Shown one piece after another: positions 1 to 8,408 of a stretch of DNA of 64,000 bases. The notes beneath the pieces are model-generated. The model was given only the letters and a program-made list of their open reading frames with translations. It did no database searches and had not been told where the DNA came from. The translations under genes and the position numbers were made by a program. The stretch spans positions 62,001-126,000 of the forward strand of contig JACKAG010000001.1 in NCBI GenBank assembly GCA_020635195.1. The letters run 5' to 3'. The stretch is from Deltaproteobacteria bacterium (GTDB lineage Bacteria; Bdellovibrionota_B; Oligoflexia; Oligoflexales; Bog-1112). The stretch's first letter is position 1. Each line of letters starts with the position of its first letter.

Positions 1-903
1 GCGATTATCGATCAAAATATAGCTTTAAAAGCTGACGCTGAAATATGCCTATCATTTGAAACCATGCTTAAAGCATTGCAAGATCCCACAACTTTTGAAC
101 CTCGCAGCAAATATTTTTCAGTAAAAAGCCGTGTTTCTGGGAATCAAAGATTAATCCATCGATTAACACAGCTGATTAAAAGACCCAATACTGAGGTTTT
201 TCAAGCAATGGAAGATCTTCGGATGAAACTAAAAGAATATGCAACCAGACCACATATTGTCTACGAGACCAGTAGCGAAAGAGCTCTAAGTGCTATACAG
301 CAAAGTGAGCCCACCATCTTTAAAAATGCTGTTAACTGGCCAGCTCTTCATTGGGATATCAATGATTTACGTGAGAAGATTGGTCCATATAGTTTTCGAT
401 TTAATCCCAAAATAGGAAAGAACGAAACATTCGAAGACCTTATTCATTCCATACAAATATCGGATCGAGCTTATACGAACGGCTGTTTAATACCTGATGA
501 ATTACATTCTCACTTCCCTTTCGGTGAGTTTGCAAAACTGTCTTTACACTCCGTTCAACTCTGGTTGGGTTCTGCCCATAAAGAAAAGCCTATTACTCGT
601 CTTCATTGTGATTTTGCTAGTTCTCTTTTATTTCAGGTTATGGGTAAAAAAACAGTGGATCTTTACGCTCCTAATCAGCATAAATGGCTATATCTAGAGC
701 GTAGCTGCAATATGTATCAACCTTCATTAGTCCAAGTCCATAAACCAGACTATAAAGAATTCCCACTTTTCAAAAATGCCAAAAAATTTAGCGTTGAAAT
801 TAATCCCGGTGACTTGCTTATTATTCCCAAAGGCTGGTTCCACTGCGTCTGGGCAAGTGAAACCGTTTTTTCAATTAGTTGTTTTTACAATGACAGGCTT
901 TAA
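1..903 (+). CDS. Cupin_8/JmjC-like Fe(II)/2-oxoglutarate oxygenase, 5' end outside window
   Basis: The frame is open from base 1 with no stop, so the ATG at 64 need not be the start and the protein probably begins before the window. Numbered from that Met, the C-terminal half has a double-stranded beta-helix signature: HxD at His181/Asp183 (HCD), a run ending in a MGKKTVDLYAP strand typical of cupin_8/JmjC proteins, and a distal His260 in GWFHCVWA preceded by NPGDLLIIPKGW. These are the three Fe(II) ligands of the factor-inhibiting-HIF-like hydroxylases, so a hydroxylase acting on a peptide, amino acid or carrier-bound substrate is likely. The phosphopantetheinyl transferase starts 2 bp after the stop. 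That suggests a shared operon and a tailoring role in metabolite synthesis, which is inference. Codon use is AT-rich compared with the flagellar region. Confidence 0.75.
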   Translation, partial: AIIDQNIALKADAEICLSFETMLKALQDPTTFEPRSKYFSVKSRVSGNQRLIHRLTQLIKRPNTEVFQAMEDLRMKLKEYATRPHIVYETSSERALSAIQQSEPTIFKNAVNWPALHWDINDLREKIGPYSFRFNPKIGKNETFEDLIHSIQISDRAYTNGCLIPDELHSHFPFGEFAKLSLHSVQLWLGSAHKEKPITRLHCDFASSLLFQVMGKKTVDLYAPNQHKWLYLERSCNMYQPSLVQVHKPDYKEFPLFKNAKKFSVEINPGDLLIIPKGWFHCVWASETVFSISCFYNDRL

Positions 904-905
904 TT

Positions 906-1649
906 TTGACTCTTCGCTACACGACAATAGAAATCGACCATCCTAAAAAACAACTCTGTGTTGGTTTATGCTCCTTTTGGTCTGATCAGCACTCCGCTGT
1001 AGTTAGGGATAAATATGCACGATGGTTTTCCGAAAATGAGTTGAATACTTTCGAGTCTACTATTGAAAAGGTTCAGAAGAACTTCTTCATCGGCAGAATT
1101 GCTATAAAATACCTGATAAACCAAAAAAAAGAAGTGCATCCTGAAAGGGTAAAAATAATCAAAGGACTTTTTGGCCAAGCTAGTTTGGAAGACAGCTCTT
1201 ACCCTATAGGCCTTTCGCATTGTCATAACCAAGCAGTAGCAGCGGTCATCTCTTCAGATATTCCTGTAGGGATCGACCTTGAAAAAATCGTGAAATACGA
1301 ACAAGGATTAAGAGCTATGAAAAGCCAAATGAACGAGCTAGATATGAGGTTGTTAAATAGCATGAAACAGCAAAGCAAGGAAAATTTCTTGACTATGTTT
1401 TGGTCTGCAAAAGAGAGCTTGTCAAAATTTTTTCTTGGGGGGCTAAGTATTAATTTTAAAAATTTCACTATCAGTGATATCAAGCAAATGAGTCCATACT
1501 GTTATCTTCTTAGCTTTGTTGGAATTCACCACATAAATATTCTTGGCGTCTTATTACCAGACGAAAAAGTTTTTACTATCTCTTTACCATCATATGCAGC
1601 ACCAAAATGGCCAATATTTGAATCAAAAATCATAAAGGTAATTCAATGA
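906..1649 (+). CDS. 4'-phosphopantetheinyl transferase, Sfp type
   Basis: The 247-residue product has the hallmark motifs of Sfp/EntD-type transferases: SHCHNQAVAAV at about 104-114, the magnesium-binding VGIDLE at 121-126 and the WSAKESLSKF motif at 166-175 carrying the catalytic W..KE. These enzymes move phosphopantetheine from CoA to a serine on acyl or peptidyl carrier proteins. The length suits the family. The start is a TTG 2 bp after the upstream stop, chosen because no upstream ATG is available. The end overlaps the next gene by 4 bp (ATGA). No carrier protein or synthase lies in the window, so its partners should be to the left. Family identity is secure; the substrate is unknown. 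Confidence 0.88.
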   Translation: MTLRYTTIEIDHPKKQLCVGLCSFWSDQHSAVVRDKYARWFSENELNTFESTIEKVQKNFFIGRIAIKYLINQKKEVHPERVKIIKGLFGQASLEDSSYPIGLSHCHNQAVAAVISSDIPVGIDLEKIVKYEQGLRAMKSQMNELDMRLLNSMKQQSKENFLTMFWSAKESLSKFFLGGLSINFKNFTISDIKQMSPYCYLLSFVGIHHINILGVLLPDEKVFTISLPSYAAPKWPIFESKIIKVIQ

Positions 1650-2032
1650 TCAACGAAACAATAAAATCTTTTTTTGACAAATATTCATCAGAGTTTAAAT
1701 CAGAGTCAAACGAAACTTTACTCAAGTGCTTTGACTTCCCAGTTATGATTTGTCACGCCGGAAAGAGTTCAGTCTTCACAGACTCCAAGCAACTAAACAC
1801 TGGGTTAACAGCTCTCAAAAAAATTTACCGCTCTATGGACCTTGAAGAATATTCATATAAAATCGCCAACTTTTCCAGGCTAGCTGAAGCGCATTGCCTA
1901 GTAGGAGTTGAATGGACTTTTAAAGACTCAAAAGGTCACGTAAAAAGCCATTTTCTATCTCACTACAATTTAATTGAAAGAAATAATCATTTACACATAC
2001 AGATGGTGGTTAATCCTGATGAAAAGTTTTAG
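1646..2032 (+). CDS. SnoaL/NTF2-like small protein
   Basis: The 128-residue protein has the layout of the NTF2-like superfamily: an N-terminal helix (INETIKSFFDKYSSEF), a helical section, then beta strands with a central VGVEWTFKDSKG segment and a final strand ending near the C terminus. Members include SnoaL-type cyclases, limonene epoxide hydrolases and binding proteins without catalysis. No catalytic residues can be assigned here. The start ATG overlaps the transferase stop (ATGA), and the end overlaps the hydrolase start by 14 bp, so translation is tightly coupled. A role alongside the other genes of this cluster is likely; the reaction is unknown. The fold assignment is tentative. Confidence 0.55.
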   Translation: MINETIKSFFDKYSSEFKSESNETLLKCFDFPVMICHAGKSSVFTDSKQLNTGLTALKKIYRSMDLEEYSYKIANFSRLAEAHCLVGVEWTFKDSKGHVKSHFLSHYNLIERNNHLHIQMVVNPDEKF

Positions 2033-2840
2033 ATATCTCATAGCAATTCTACTCTTGGTTGTTGGCTCTTTCTCATTTTACCATTTTCAAAAAAGGGAAA
2101 GAAATAAATTTCCAATTATTGTCCTTCATGGTGGTCCAGGTCTTAGCTCCCCTTATATCAAAGAACATTTATCCGATTTTGAAAATCGTCATTTTGTGTT
2201 CTTTGATCAAAAAAATTGTGATGATTTAAAGTGTGCCAACGGAGTTCCCAAATTTGATGAGCTTGTTGACCAGTTAAAGGCACAAGTTGAAAAAATAGAC
2301 GGCCCTTTCGGCATACTTGCTCACTCTTGGGGAAGTACTCTTTTACTAAAATTCTTGGAAACATATCCCAACCTAAAACCATCTGAAGTGCTACTAACAA
2401 ACCCCGCACCAGTTAGCGCAAAACAATTTTTGGAAATAGCAAAAAATATTAATAGCTCTTATAGTGAAGAAGACCTCAAAGTCATTTCGAAACTTCAAAG
2501 CAGACCTGAACATTGTTATGAAATGTTAAATGTCATATTTAAGTATTACACTTTTAGGAAAGAGTCTTTAGATTTAAATCTAAAGGGTTCTAACTGCGCA
2601 TTACCCAATCATATTTATAGTGAAATACCTACCTACGATTTTGAACACATTTTAGAACAACTACCCGAACGAACGCTGGTCATCAAAGGAGATGCTGACC
2701 CATTTATGGTAGCTAGCTTTCCTCATCTAAAATCTAAAACAATGAAGCAGGTGGGACATTTTCCCTTTATAGAAGACAAAGTAGCCTTTCGACGCGTCCT
2801 TTTAGATTTTTTCGAAACCAACCAATTATTACACTTCTAA
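2019..2840 (+). CDS. Membrane-anchored alpha/beta hydrolase, S33 (prolyl iminopeptidase-like)
   Basis: The ATG at 2019 is preferred over one at 1974: it has GGTGG upstream, and the shorter product opens with a signal anchor (MKSFRYLIAILLLVVGSF). The domain shows the HGGPG oxyanion-hole motif of peptidase family S33 at about 37-41, the nucleophile elbow LAHSWGS with Ser103, an acid near Asp227 (KGDADPF) and His247 (GHFPF). The triad is complete and the 273-residue length is normal. S33 enzymes cleave N-terminal prolines or hydrolyse amides and esters. In a cluster with a phosphopantetheinyl transferase it could release or trim a peptide or polyketide product at the membrane. That role is inferred from position only. 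Confidence 0.8.
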   Translation: MKSFRYLIAILLLVVGSFSFYHFQKRERNKFPIIVLHGGPGLSSPYIKEHLSDFENRHFVFFDQKNCDDLKCANGVPKFDELVDQLKAQVEKIDGPFGILAHSWGSTLLLKFLETYPNLKPSEVLLTNPAPVSAKQFLEIAKNINSSYSEEDLKVISKLQSRPEHCYEMLNVIFKYYTFRKESLDLNLKGSNCALPNHIYSEIPTYDFEHILEQLPERTLVIKGDADPFMVASFPHLKSKTMKQVGHFPFIEDKVAFRRVLLDFFETNQLLHF

Positions 2841-3077
2841 TTAAACATCCTCTAAAAGTTTTACTGCGTTTTTCAATTCCGATTATAAAAAAATAGATCT
2901 ATCAATCAGCAATTCCCCGCCAGATCGGCCCTGAGCCATACATCGAGTGTACATAGTCAATAAGGACTTGTGTTTAAAGATAATGCAATAGAGGTCCTCT
3001 TCACTTTGGAAAAAGATGCAGATAACAACTGAATTTATGGTAGTAAATCAGGGCGACAACATTGAACGAGAATTCAT

Positions 3078-3383
3078 TTAACTTGTGTTAAAACGATCGA
3101 CAGTACTGTTATAAAGAGAAGAAAAGGAGTTAATTTCTGTGGCAAATAGAGTGATAACGATCTGCTTCCAGGCTCCAACTCTTGTTTTTAATTTTTCAAC
3201 TAAAAACGAAAATTTTGGGCATGACATGTTGACCTGATCAATCAGAAAAGCAAGCAAAGTCAGGTGAGTAAATACAGCACAAAGATTTTTTTCACCATGC
3301 CCATAGTTGTGTTCAAGATTGTATGTACCATTCCGGCGGTTGCATCCAGAGAGAATTTCTATGACGCCCCGAGCAATTTGCAT
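3078..3383 (-). pseudogene. C-terminal remnant of a DDE transposase
   Basis: The central stretch (GTYNLEHNYGHGEKNL, followed by a hydrophobic LLAFLIDQV) matches, from memory, the C terminus of a widespread DDE transposase family with a YNLEHNYGHG...LLAFLIDQV ending. The catalytic core is missing, so only the last 70-100 residues survive. Upstream on the minus strand, reading frames are broken before the neighbouring IS5-type element at 3543. It is a fossil insertion sequence in the transposon pile-up. The exact family is uncertain because no DDE residues or terminal repeats are left. Confidence 0.6.
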
Positions 3384-3540
3384 GAAAATCCCGGAGTTTC
3401 CGATTGTTGATTTTTTGAATGAAAGCTACCCGGTGGGGGGCTTTTCCTGTCTGGGATGAAATTTTTGCAGATACTGAAGCGGAGTATAGTCTTCAGGCTT
3501 AAGGATGAGTTGCTCTCTGTGTTCCAGACACCACTGCAAA
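3384..3540 (-). pseudogene. Short degraded coding fragment, possibly transposase-derived
   Basis: On the minus strand one frame reads LQWCLEHREQLILKPEDY followed by TPLQYLQKFHPRQ before a stop near 3430. TPLQYL-like motifs occur near the C terminus of rve-type (IS3/IS481) transposases, but similarity is slight and a chance ORF is possible. The fragment abuts the left end of the IS5-type copy. It does not continue the IS256-type transposase found on the other side of that element. Confidence 0.25.
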
Positions 3541-3542
3541 TA

Positions 3543-4414
3543 AGAAGCTGTTTGAAAAGCTGTAAAATATAGGTTTTGCTGGTATTATTTCCCATCCTGA
3601 CATTGGCGGAGGGGAAAAGTGAGGAAAGTATACCAGTCAGATTTAAGTGATAAGCGTTGGTCTGTAATCAAGGAATTCTTGCCTCCTGCTATTCCTGGAG
3701 GACGACCGAGGGAGACTCACCTGCGCGAAATCGTAAATGCCATCTTTTATATAAATAGGACTGGATGCTCGTGGCGTGACCTCCCAGGAGATTTTCCTCC
3801 GTGGCAGACTGTGTATTCTTACTTTCGCGACTGGAGAAATTCCGGGTTGTGGAAAAAAAATAAACGATATCTTGAGGAAACGTTTGAGAAAGCGCGAGGG
3901 TCGCGCATTTCAGGCAAGTGCTGGCGCTATCGATTCACAGAGCGTCAAATGCAGTACCGTTGGTGGAATTCGTGGCTACGATTCTGGAAAAAGATCCTTG
4001 GCCGAAAGCGCCATATCTTGGTTGATACGATGGGATTGCTCATTGCCGTTGTCGTCCATTCTGCCGATATCCGGGACCGAGATGGAGGTATACTTGTTTT
4101 CAATCGGATAAAAAACGCTCTCACCCAACTCGTTCTTATTTGGGCTGATGGTGGTTATCGAGGTCAGTTTGTCGAAAAGGTTCGCAAAATTTTCCATCGT
4201 AAAATCGAGATTATCGAGAAAGATCCAGATCAGAAGGGTTTTGTTGTTCTACCAAGAAGGTGGGTAGTAGAACGCACATTCGCTTGGATTTCAAATTATC
4301 GACGACATAGTCGTGACTACGAACTTCTAACTACATCGTCAGAAGCAATGATTTATATATCGATGGTTCAGGTAATGCTCAAGCGACTATAAAGAGACTT
4401 TTCAAACAGCTTCT
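3543..4414 (+). mobile_element. IS5-family insertion sequence (IS427-like), copy 1
   Basis: An 872-bp element bounded by inverted repeats beginning AGAAGCTGTTTGAAAAG (3543) and ending with the complement CTTTTCAAACAGCTTCT (to 4414). TA lies outside both ends (3541-3542 and 4415-4416), which suits the short TA duplications made by this group. A nearly identical copy lies at 20869-21739, differing by a few substitutions and by indels in G, C and A runs. It carries one transposase gene interrupted by frameshifts. It sits against the truncated 3' side of an IS256-type transposase. Confidence 0.9.
3619..4392 (+). pseudogene. IS5-family transposase, frame-disrupted (copy 1)
   Basis: The GTG start follows GGAGGGG. 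The N-terminal domain (YQSDLSDKRWSVIKEFLPP, then NRTGCSWRDLPGDFPPW) and C-terminal domain (ADGGYRG, VVERTFAWISNYRR) are typical of IS427-group DDE transposases. At an A8 run (about 3853-3860) the frame departs from the family sequence. The family frame (KKINDILRKRL ... GAIDSQSVKC) is read one base over, and a five-A run near 3988 (six in copy 2) then restores the original frame. As written, the uninterrupted 257-codon frame contains a nonsense middle and lacks the first catalytic Asp (AIDSQS). Slippage at A8 alone would not repair it because of the second indel. Probably inactive unless the indels are errors. Confidence 0.8.
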
Positions 4415-5201
4415 TAGAGGACGGGAAAATTTCCTCCAGCGCTTTCCAGAAACCAAGGGCACCATCCGCAACGGCAAGCTCAGGCCCTCTCTCCAGCCCT
4501 CGTTCTCTCAGAGAGAGCAGAACATTCTTCCAGCTCAGCTCGCTTTCACGATAGCCCTGCTCTATCGCTACCAGCTCTTTTTTGCCATCTTCTGCTGCTC
4601 CGACAATCACCAGAATGCACATTCTGTCATCTTCCCCGAGGCGCACGTTAAAATGTATCCCATCTGCCCACATGTACACGTAACGTTTCCCGGAAAGAGA
4701 TCGCTTATCCCACTCCCGGAAATCTCCTTCCCAGACCTTCTTTAATCTTGTCACAGTCGATGCTGAGAAACCCTTAGCATGTTTACCCAGAAGAGCCTGA
4801 AGCGCTTCTGGAAAATCTCCGCTTGAAATCCCCTTCAGATAAAGCCATGGGACAAGCTCTTCCAGAGATTTAGTTTTTCTCAGGTACGGTGGCAGAATCT
4901 GGCTGGTAAATCTTTTCCGGCAGCCATCCTCATCAACTCTCTTATCGTTTATCTTTGGTGCTTTCACATCAATAGCACCAAGACCGGTCTGGATCTTTCT
5001 TTCCGGGTGATAGCCATTTCTGACCACCATCCTGTGCCCTTTCTCATCTGCTACAGATCTGAATCTCTCAATATAGTCGGAGACTTCAGCCTCTATTGCC
5101 TGAGCCAGCATCTTTCGGGCACCTTCTCTTAATACCTCTGTCAACGCATCGCTGATAGTTTCTTGTGGAAGTTGAACTGAATTGCAAGTAGCTTCTCTCA
5201 T
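4415..5201 (-). pseudogene. IS256-family (Mutator) transposase, 3'-truncated by the IS5-type element
   Basis: The first 260 or so residues of a normally roughly 400-residue transposase are present. They include the zinc/DNA-binding N-terminal half (GHRMVVRNGYHPERKIQTGLG), the first catalytic Asp in YMWADGIHFNVRLG and the second in AVADGALGFWKALEE. The frame then enters the IS5-type inverted repeat (KLFEKSLYSRL) and stops. The catalytic Glu and the wing domain are lost. The missing C-terminal third is not found beyond the IS5-type copy at 3540, so the insertion was accompanied or followed by a deletion. A left-end sequence (GAGGGTACGCTACTTAATTC, about 5233-5252) may be the original terminal repeat. 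Confidence 0.85.
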
Positions 5202-5345
5202 AGCGTATTCCTTAAATTCTAAAAAAGCACTTGAGGGTACGCTACTTAATTCTCCTCATCCACTAAATTTGATCATATCTCGATTTTTATCACCAAATGC
5301 ATCACAATACCTAACAATGCCAATAGCATTATTCAAAACGTCAAC

Positions 5346-5600
5346 CTAAATACCCATATTCCATTCCTGCAACACGTTCAAAACTTGTTCTCTTGGATAG
5401 TTGGGATATGCATCACTGCTCAATATTCTTTTTATATCGTTTAATCTGGATTTTGCCTTATTTATAACTTTCGTATCATGATTTCCAATATTGGGTGGTA
5501 ACTTATTTGGGTCAGATGGTGATGGCCAGTAGTTAGGATAACTATCACTTAAATGTTGCGCGAAAATTGCAATCGCATAAGTTTTTACTTTAAATAAAGC
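5346..5600 (-). pseudogene. 3' fragment of an unknown gene next to the IS4-type element
   Basis: About 80 residues can be read (from ALFKVKTYAIAIFAQ to VLNVLQEWNMGI, stop at 5346). The frame runs upstream straight into the IS4-type transposase region. It looks like the tail of a chromosomal gene whose front was removed by that insertion, but no family is recognised. The segment is AT-rich. It may equally be a chance open frame. Confidence 0.3.
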
Positions 5601-5602
5601 GC

Positions 5603-6922
5603 TTATGCTGCTTTGTTCGCATTTATTACCTCCCTGCAATAGCGTTGCACATCCCTGAACCCATGAATCCTTGTGCTAAGCTGGATCAGATGCTTAAAAG
5701 GAGATAATTCGACCTCCTGCTGCAAAGCAGTCATAGCCTCCAGAACAGATCCGGACTTACCAGAAATTTCCGGCAAAAGGAGCCATGCACAGTAGACCCA
5801 GTGAACATGAGACTCTACGGATTGAAAATCGTGGCAACTCACATCTTCAAAGCCCATCAGAGATTTGACGTCTTTGTGAAATAGCTCGATTTCCCATCTT
5901 TTTCGGTAAACCCTGACAATCGCCCCCATCCTGACTCTGATGTTGGAACAAACCAGATACTTTCTCCCCTTGCGACTCCCTCGCTCTTCTGAAAGAACCA
6001 GCCTGACTTCATCAGTGATTCCACTGATAAAACCGGTGAGTTCTCTTGCGCGGAACTCCTTCCGCTTTCTTCTTTTCCAGCCATTCGCATAAGCACGAAT
6101 AGTTTTCCAGGGAAAAATTTTGGCTTTCCGGAACAGGTCAGCGACGGAGCAATTGCCCTGAGCGCCCGTATTTTTTTGGGAAGAAAGTCGAGATCCTCTC
6201 GAAGATTTCATGCTGAAAACAAAATCCCACCCACGAGACAGAATGGAGGCTTGAAGCTTTTTATTGTCATAGCCAGAATCTGCGAGCACAACAACTTCAT
6301 GATTTTCATAAGTTCCGACGTATTGCGACAAATCCAGATCAGAGAGATATCGGATGACAGCTTCCTGTTCGGTTTCTTTTTTCAGGCCCCGTCTTTTACG
6401 CTCACGACCGGAAATCCATGCTAGGGGAGGGAGTGGAATCTTCTTGCCATTGATAAGTAGCAGGATATTTGTCCACTGGTGGCCAATAACATAGCCTTTA
6501 CCATGACTGAACTTGTGGCTGTTTCCACTGTGTCTGGAAGATCTTGATTGCAGAGTCGCATCAATCAGAATGGCGATAGTCCAGGGCCCTCCGGCAACAA
6601 CAGGCGGCCTCTGGATTGCTCTGCATGTTCTGGCTGCCGTACGCTGAAGAGATTCTACCGCAAGATCACCATGCCTACGTAAAAACCTTGAAAACTGGGA
6701 CTTATGCAGAGATCCGACCTGAGAGGCTTGGGTCAGGCTATGTTTTCTTCCTGGCAGCATGAGAGATAAAAGATAAGCAAACGCGACCTGTTTCAGGCGG
6801 CAGGGAATATCCAGAAGACAGTCAGCTTTTTTTGCGATAGGGTTGCTCAAGGCGGGCACCTCTCGGGATATAGTCGCTTGGATGAGCACTTTAAAAAGTG
6901 TCTCGACAGCTCTGCTCGTCAC
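5603..6922 (-). CDS. IS4-family transposase (DDE with YREK signature)
   Basis: A 439-residue transposase starting at GTG. The first catalytic Asp is in ILIDATLQSRSS, the second in VVLADSGYDNKKL, and the C-terminal Y(2)R(3)E(6)K box of IS4/IS701-type enzymes is plain in YRKRWEIELFHKDVK. All three catalytic acids are present and the frame is uninterrupted, so it may be active. I could not identify matching terminal inverted repeats on either side, so the element ends are not set. GC is higher than in the flanking fragments, which suggests a separate arrival. Confidence 0.85.
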   Translation of the reverse strand: MTSRAVETLFKVLIQATISREVPALSNPIAKKADCLLDIPCRLKQVAFAYLLSLMLPGRKHSLTQASQVGSLHKSQFSRFLRRHGDLAVESLQRTAARTCRAIQRPPVVAGGPWTIAILIDATLQSRSSRHSGNSHKFSHGKGYVIGHQWTNILLLINGKKIPLPPLAWISGRERKRRGLKKETEQEAVIRYLSDLDLSQYVGTYENHEVVVLADSGYDNKKLQASILSRGWDFVFSMKSSRGSRLSSQKNTGAQGNCSVADLFRKAKIFPWKTIRAYANGWKRRKRKEFRARELTGFISGITDEVRLVLSEERGSRKGRKYLVCSNIRVRMGAIVRVYRKRWEIELFHKDVKSLMGFEDVSCHDFQSVESHVHWVYCAWLLLPEISGKSGSVLEAMTALQQEVELSPFKHLIQLSTRIHGFRDVQRYCREVINANKAA

Positions 6923-7058
6923 AATACTCTATGATATCTGGTCATTACGATAGATTTTTTTTAAAAAGCTTTCCAGAATAGATTTTTTCATTGGGAAGTC
7001 TGATTTCGCGCAACATCTAAGTAATAGGTTATTATGAGCCTGAAAGGGATACTGAGAA

Positions 7059-7388
7059 ATGTTTACTAAAGCTAGTCCATTTGGTGGATTCCCAAATGTA
7101 CGACATGCATACATGTACCCCAAGCCTGTTCCTATGAATTGGGGAGAGAAAAAGCTTATACAGTTATGCAAAGAGGAGATGGGTATTGACCCAGCTCTGG
7201 GAGGGCTGTTTATTTTTTTCAACAAGAAGAAGGACCAAATGAAGCTGTTCTTTTTAGACGATACTGGGAGTCAGGAGTTTCAAAAACTACTCCCGAAAGG
7301 TGGTTTCATTCTACCAGTGGCTAAGGATGGAGAGAAGTTTGTGAAGATTGAAAGAAACAAACTGGATAAATTATTTAAGAGCCTGTGA
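7059..7388 (+). CDS. IS66 Orf2 (TnpB)-like accessory protein
   Basis: The 109-residue product resembles the IS66 family TnpB/Orf2 proteins. It has a short N-terminal NVRHAYMYPKPVPM segment, then GGLFIFFNKKKDQMKLFFLDD and LLPKGGFILPV, matching the DGxLFIFxNKRRDKxKILxWDxxGF core of that family. The role of TnpB in IS66 transposition is poorly known. The start follows AGGGAT by 9 nt. The next gene starts inside its stop codon (TGATG), showing coupling. No TnpC transposase follows, so this is an incomplete element or a domesticated pair. Confidence 0.55.
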   Translation: MFTKASPFGGFPNVRHAYMYPKPVPMNWGEKKLIQLCKEEMGIDPALGGLFIFFNKKKDQMKLFFLDDTGSQEFQKLLPKGGFILPVAKDGEKFVKIERNKLDKLFKSL

Positions 7389-7877
7389 TGAGCAAAGACA
7401 AAGAAAAATCAAAGAGAAAAAAAAGAACTGCTGGTAAAACTGACCAGCGAATTTTGCTGCAAGTATATCGACCAGGAATATGCTGAACTCTGTGAGAAGG
7501 TTATTCTCAAGATGTCTCGTAAAAGGTCAGTACCATTCTTGCTGGGCAAACCAGAGATTTGGGCCGCTGGAGTTATCCATGCCGTAGGTTATGTAAACTT
7601 CCTCTTTGACAGCAATGATGAACCATATGTTGATTTTGATACTATTGCAGACCATTTCAACACCAGCAAGAGCACAGTAGGCCAAAAGTCTAAAATCATA
7701 AGAGATATGTTTAAGATTAGAAGATTTGATAATAATTTCAGCACACAAGCAATGGCAGAGCGTAATCCGTATAATAATTTATTCATGCTAGACAATGGCA
7801 TGGTCGTAACGAAAGACATGTTGGAACAGTTAGTGGCAGGACAATATGGTGTCAGCTTTACAGAAGAAGGAAATTGA
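7388..7877 (+). pseudogene. DUF6398-domain protein split at an A8 run
   Basis: The ATG at 7388 overlaps the upstream stop and gives MSKDKEKSKRKK before the frame leaves at eight A's (7417-7424). One base over, the frame continues as ELLVKLTSEFCCKYIDQEYAELC, then GKPEIWAAGVIHAVGYVNFLFD and FNTSKSTVGQKSKIIRDM, ending at 7877. The combined order matches what I recall of DUF6398 proteins: a basic lysine-rich start, FC....EYAELC, RGKPEVWAA, an HTH-like segment. With seven A's this would be an intact 162-residue gene. Either a one-base insertion, a sequencing error, or transcriptional slippage explains it. The part from an internal ATG at 7512 is open by itself. Confidence 0.6.
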
Positions 7878-8132
7878 TAGGAAACTTATGCAAATTTGGG
7901 AAACTCTTGAGAAACGAATAAGAATACCATAGGAAACCATGGGAAAGTCTTTTGGCTTGTCATTTCAAGCTGCTAAGGCTATATGATACTCAATAAGGGC
8001 GGTTCGTAGTTCGTCCATATACTCCGACCATTCTTCATCCAGAATCCCTACTTGAATGGTGCTCACTACGAGGCTTTACGGATGGCCTGATGATCAGGAG
8101 TCAAGTAGCATGACTCCCACTTGGCTCCCGCA

Positions 8133-8408
8133 TTAAGCCGCCTTCACTTCCAACTTCTTAGGCTGCTTGTCAGAGGGAACTAGAATATCCCAGCGGCAAT
8201 CAAGATCAACACTAAGCTGTTCAGCGCAAAGAATCCTAATCGCAACCTCATTCACCTTGGACAAACGGCGCTCCGGCTCGTTTTCCCACTTGAAAATCCC
8301 AGCAGCAGAAATTCCCAGCTTTTTAGCCCAGTCATTTCGGGGAAGTTTAAGGGCCTTGCGGAGAAACTTAACTTCCTGCCCGTGAAGAGGGACGCCTGAG
8401 ACAATCAA
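8133..8408 (-). CDS. HTH-domain antitoxin-like protein (MqsA/HigA-like C-terminal domain)
   Basis: The product has the sequence GQEVKFLRKALKLPRNDWAKKLGISAAGIFKWENEPE, the arrangement of the C-terminal Xre helix-turn-helix in MqsA/YgiT-type antitoxins (LTGxEIRFLRKxLGxSxxxLAxxLGV...RWEN). The start would be TTG, overlapping the stop of the upstream 52-residue frame. In full-length homologues the residues before this domain resemble the end of that small frame (GEEYIDLPVGDIEKAIAGL), so the two could be one gene split by an indel or joined by frameshifting. The gene lies downstream of a DUF4258 gene, a frequent toxin partner. It probably represses its own operon. Confidence 0.6.
   Translation of the reverse strand: MIVSGVPLHGQEVKFLRKALKLPRNDWAKKLGISAAGIFKWENEPERRLSKVNEVAIRILCAEQLSVDLDCRWDILVPSDKQPKKLEVKAA

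Noticed and set aside
5339..5640. Assigning exact ends to the IS4-type element
   Set aside because: I could not find convincing inverted repeats on both sides of 5603-6922, so no mobile-element boundaries were called.
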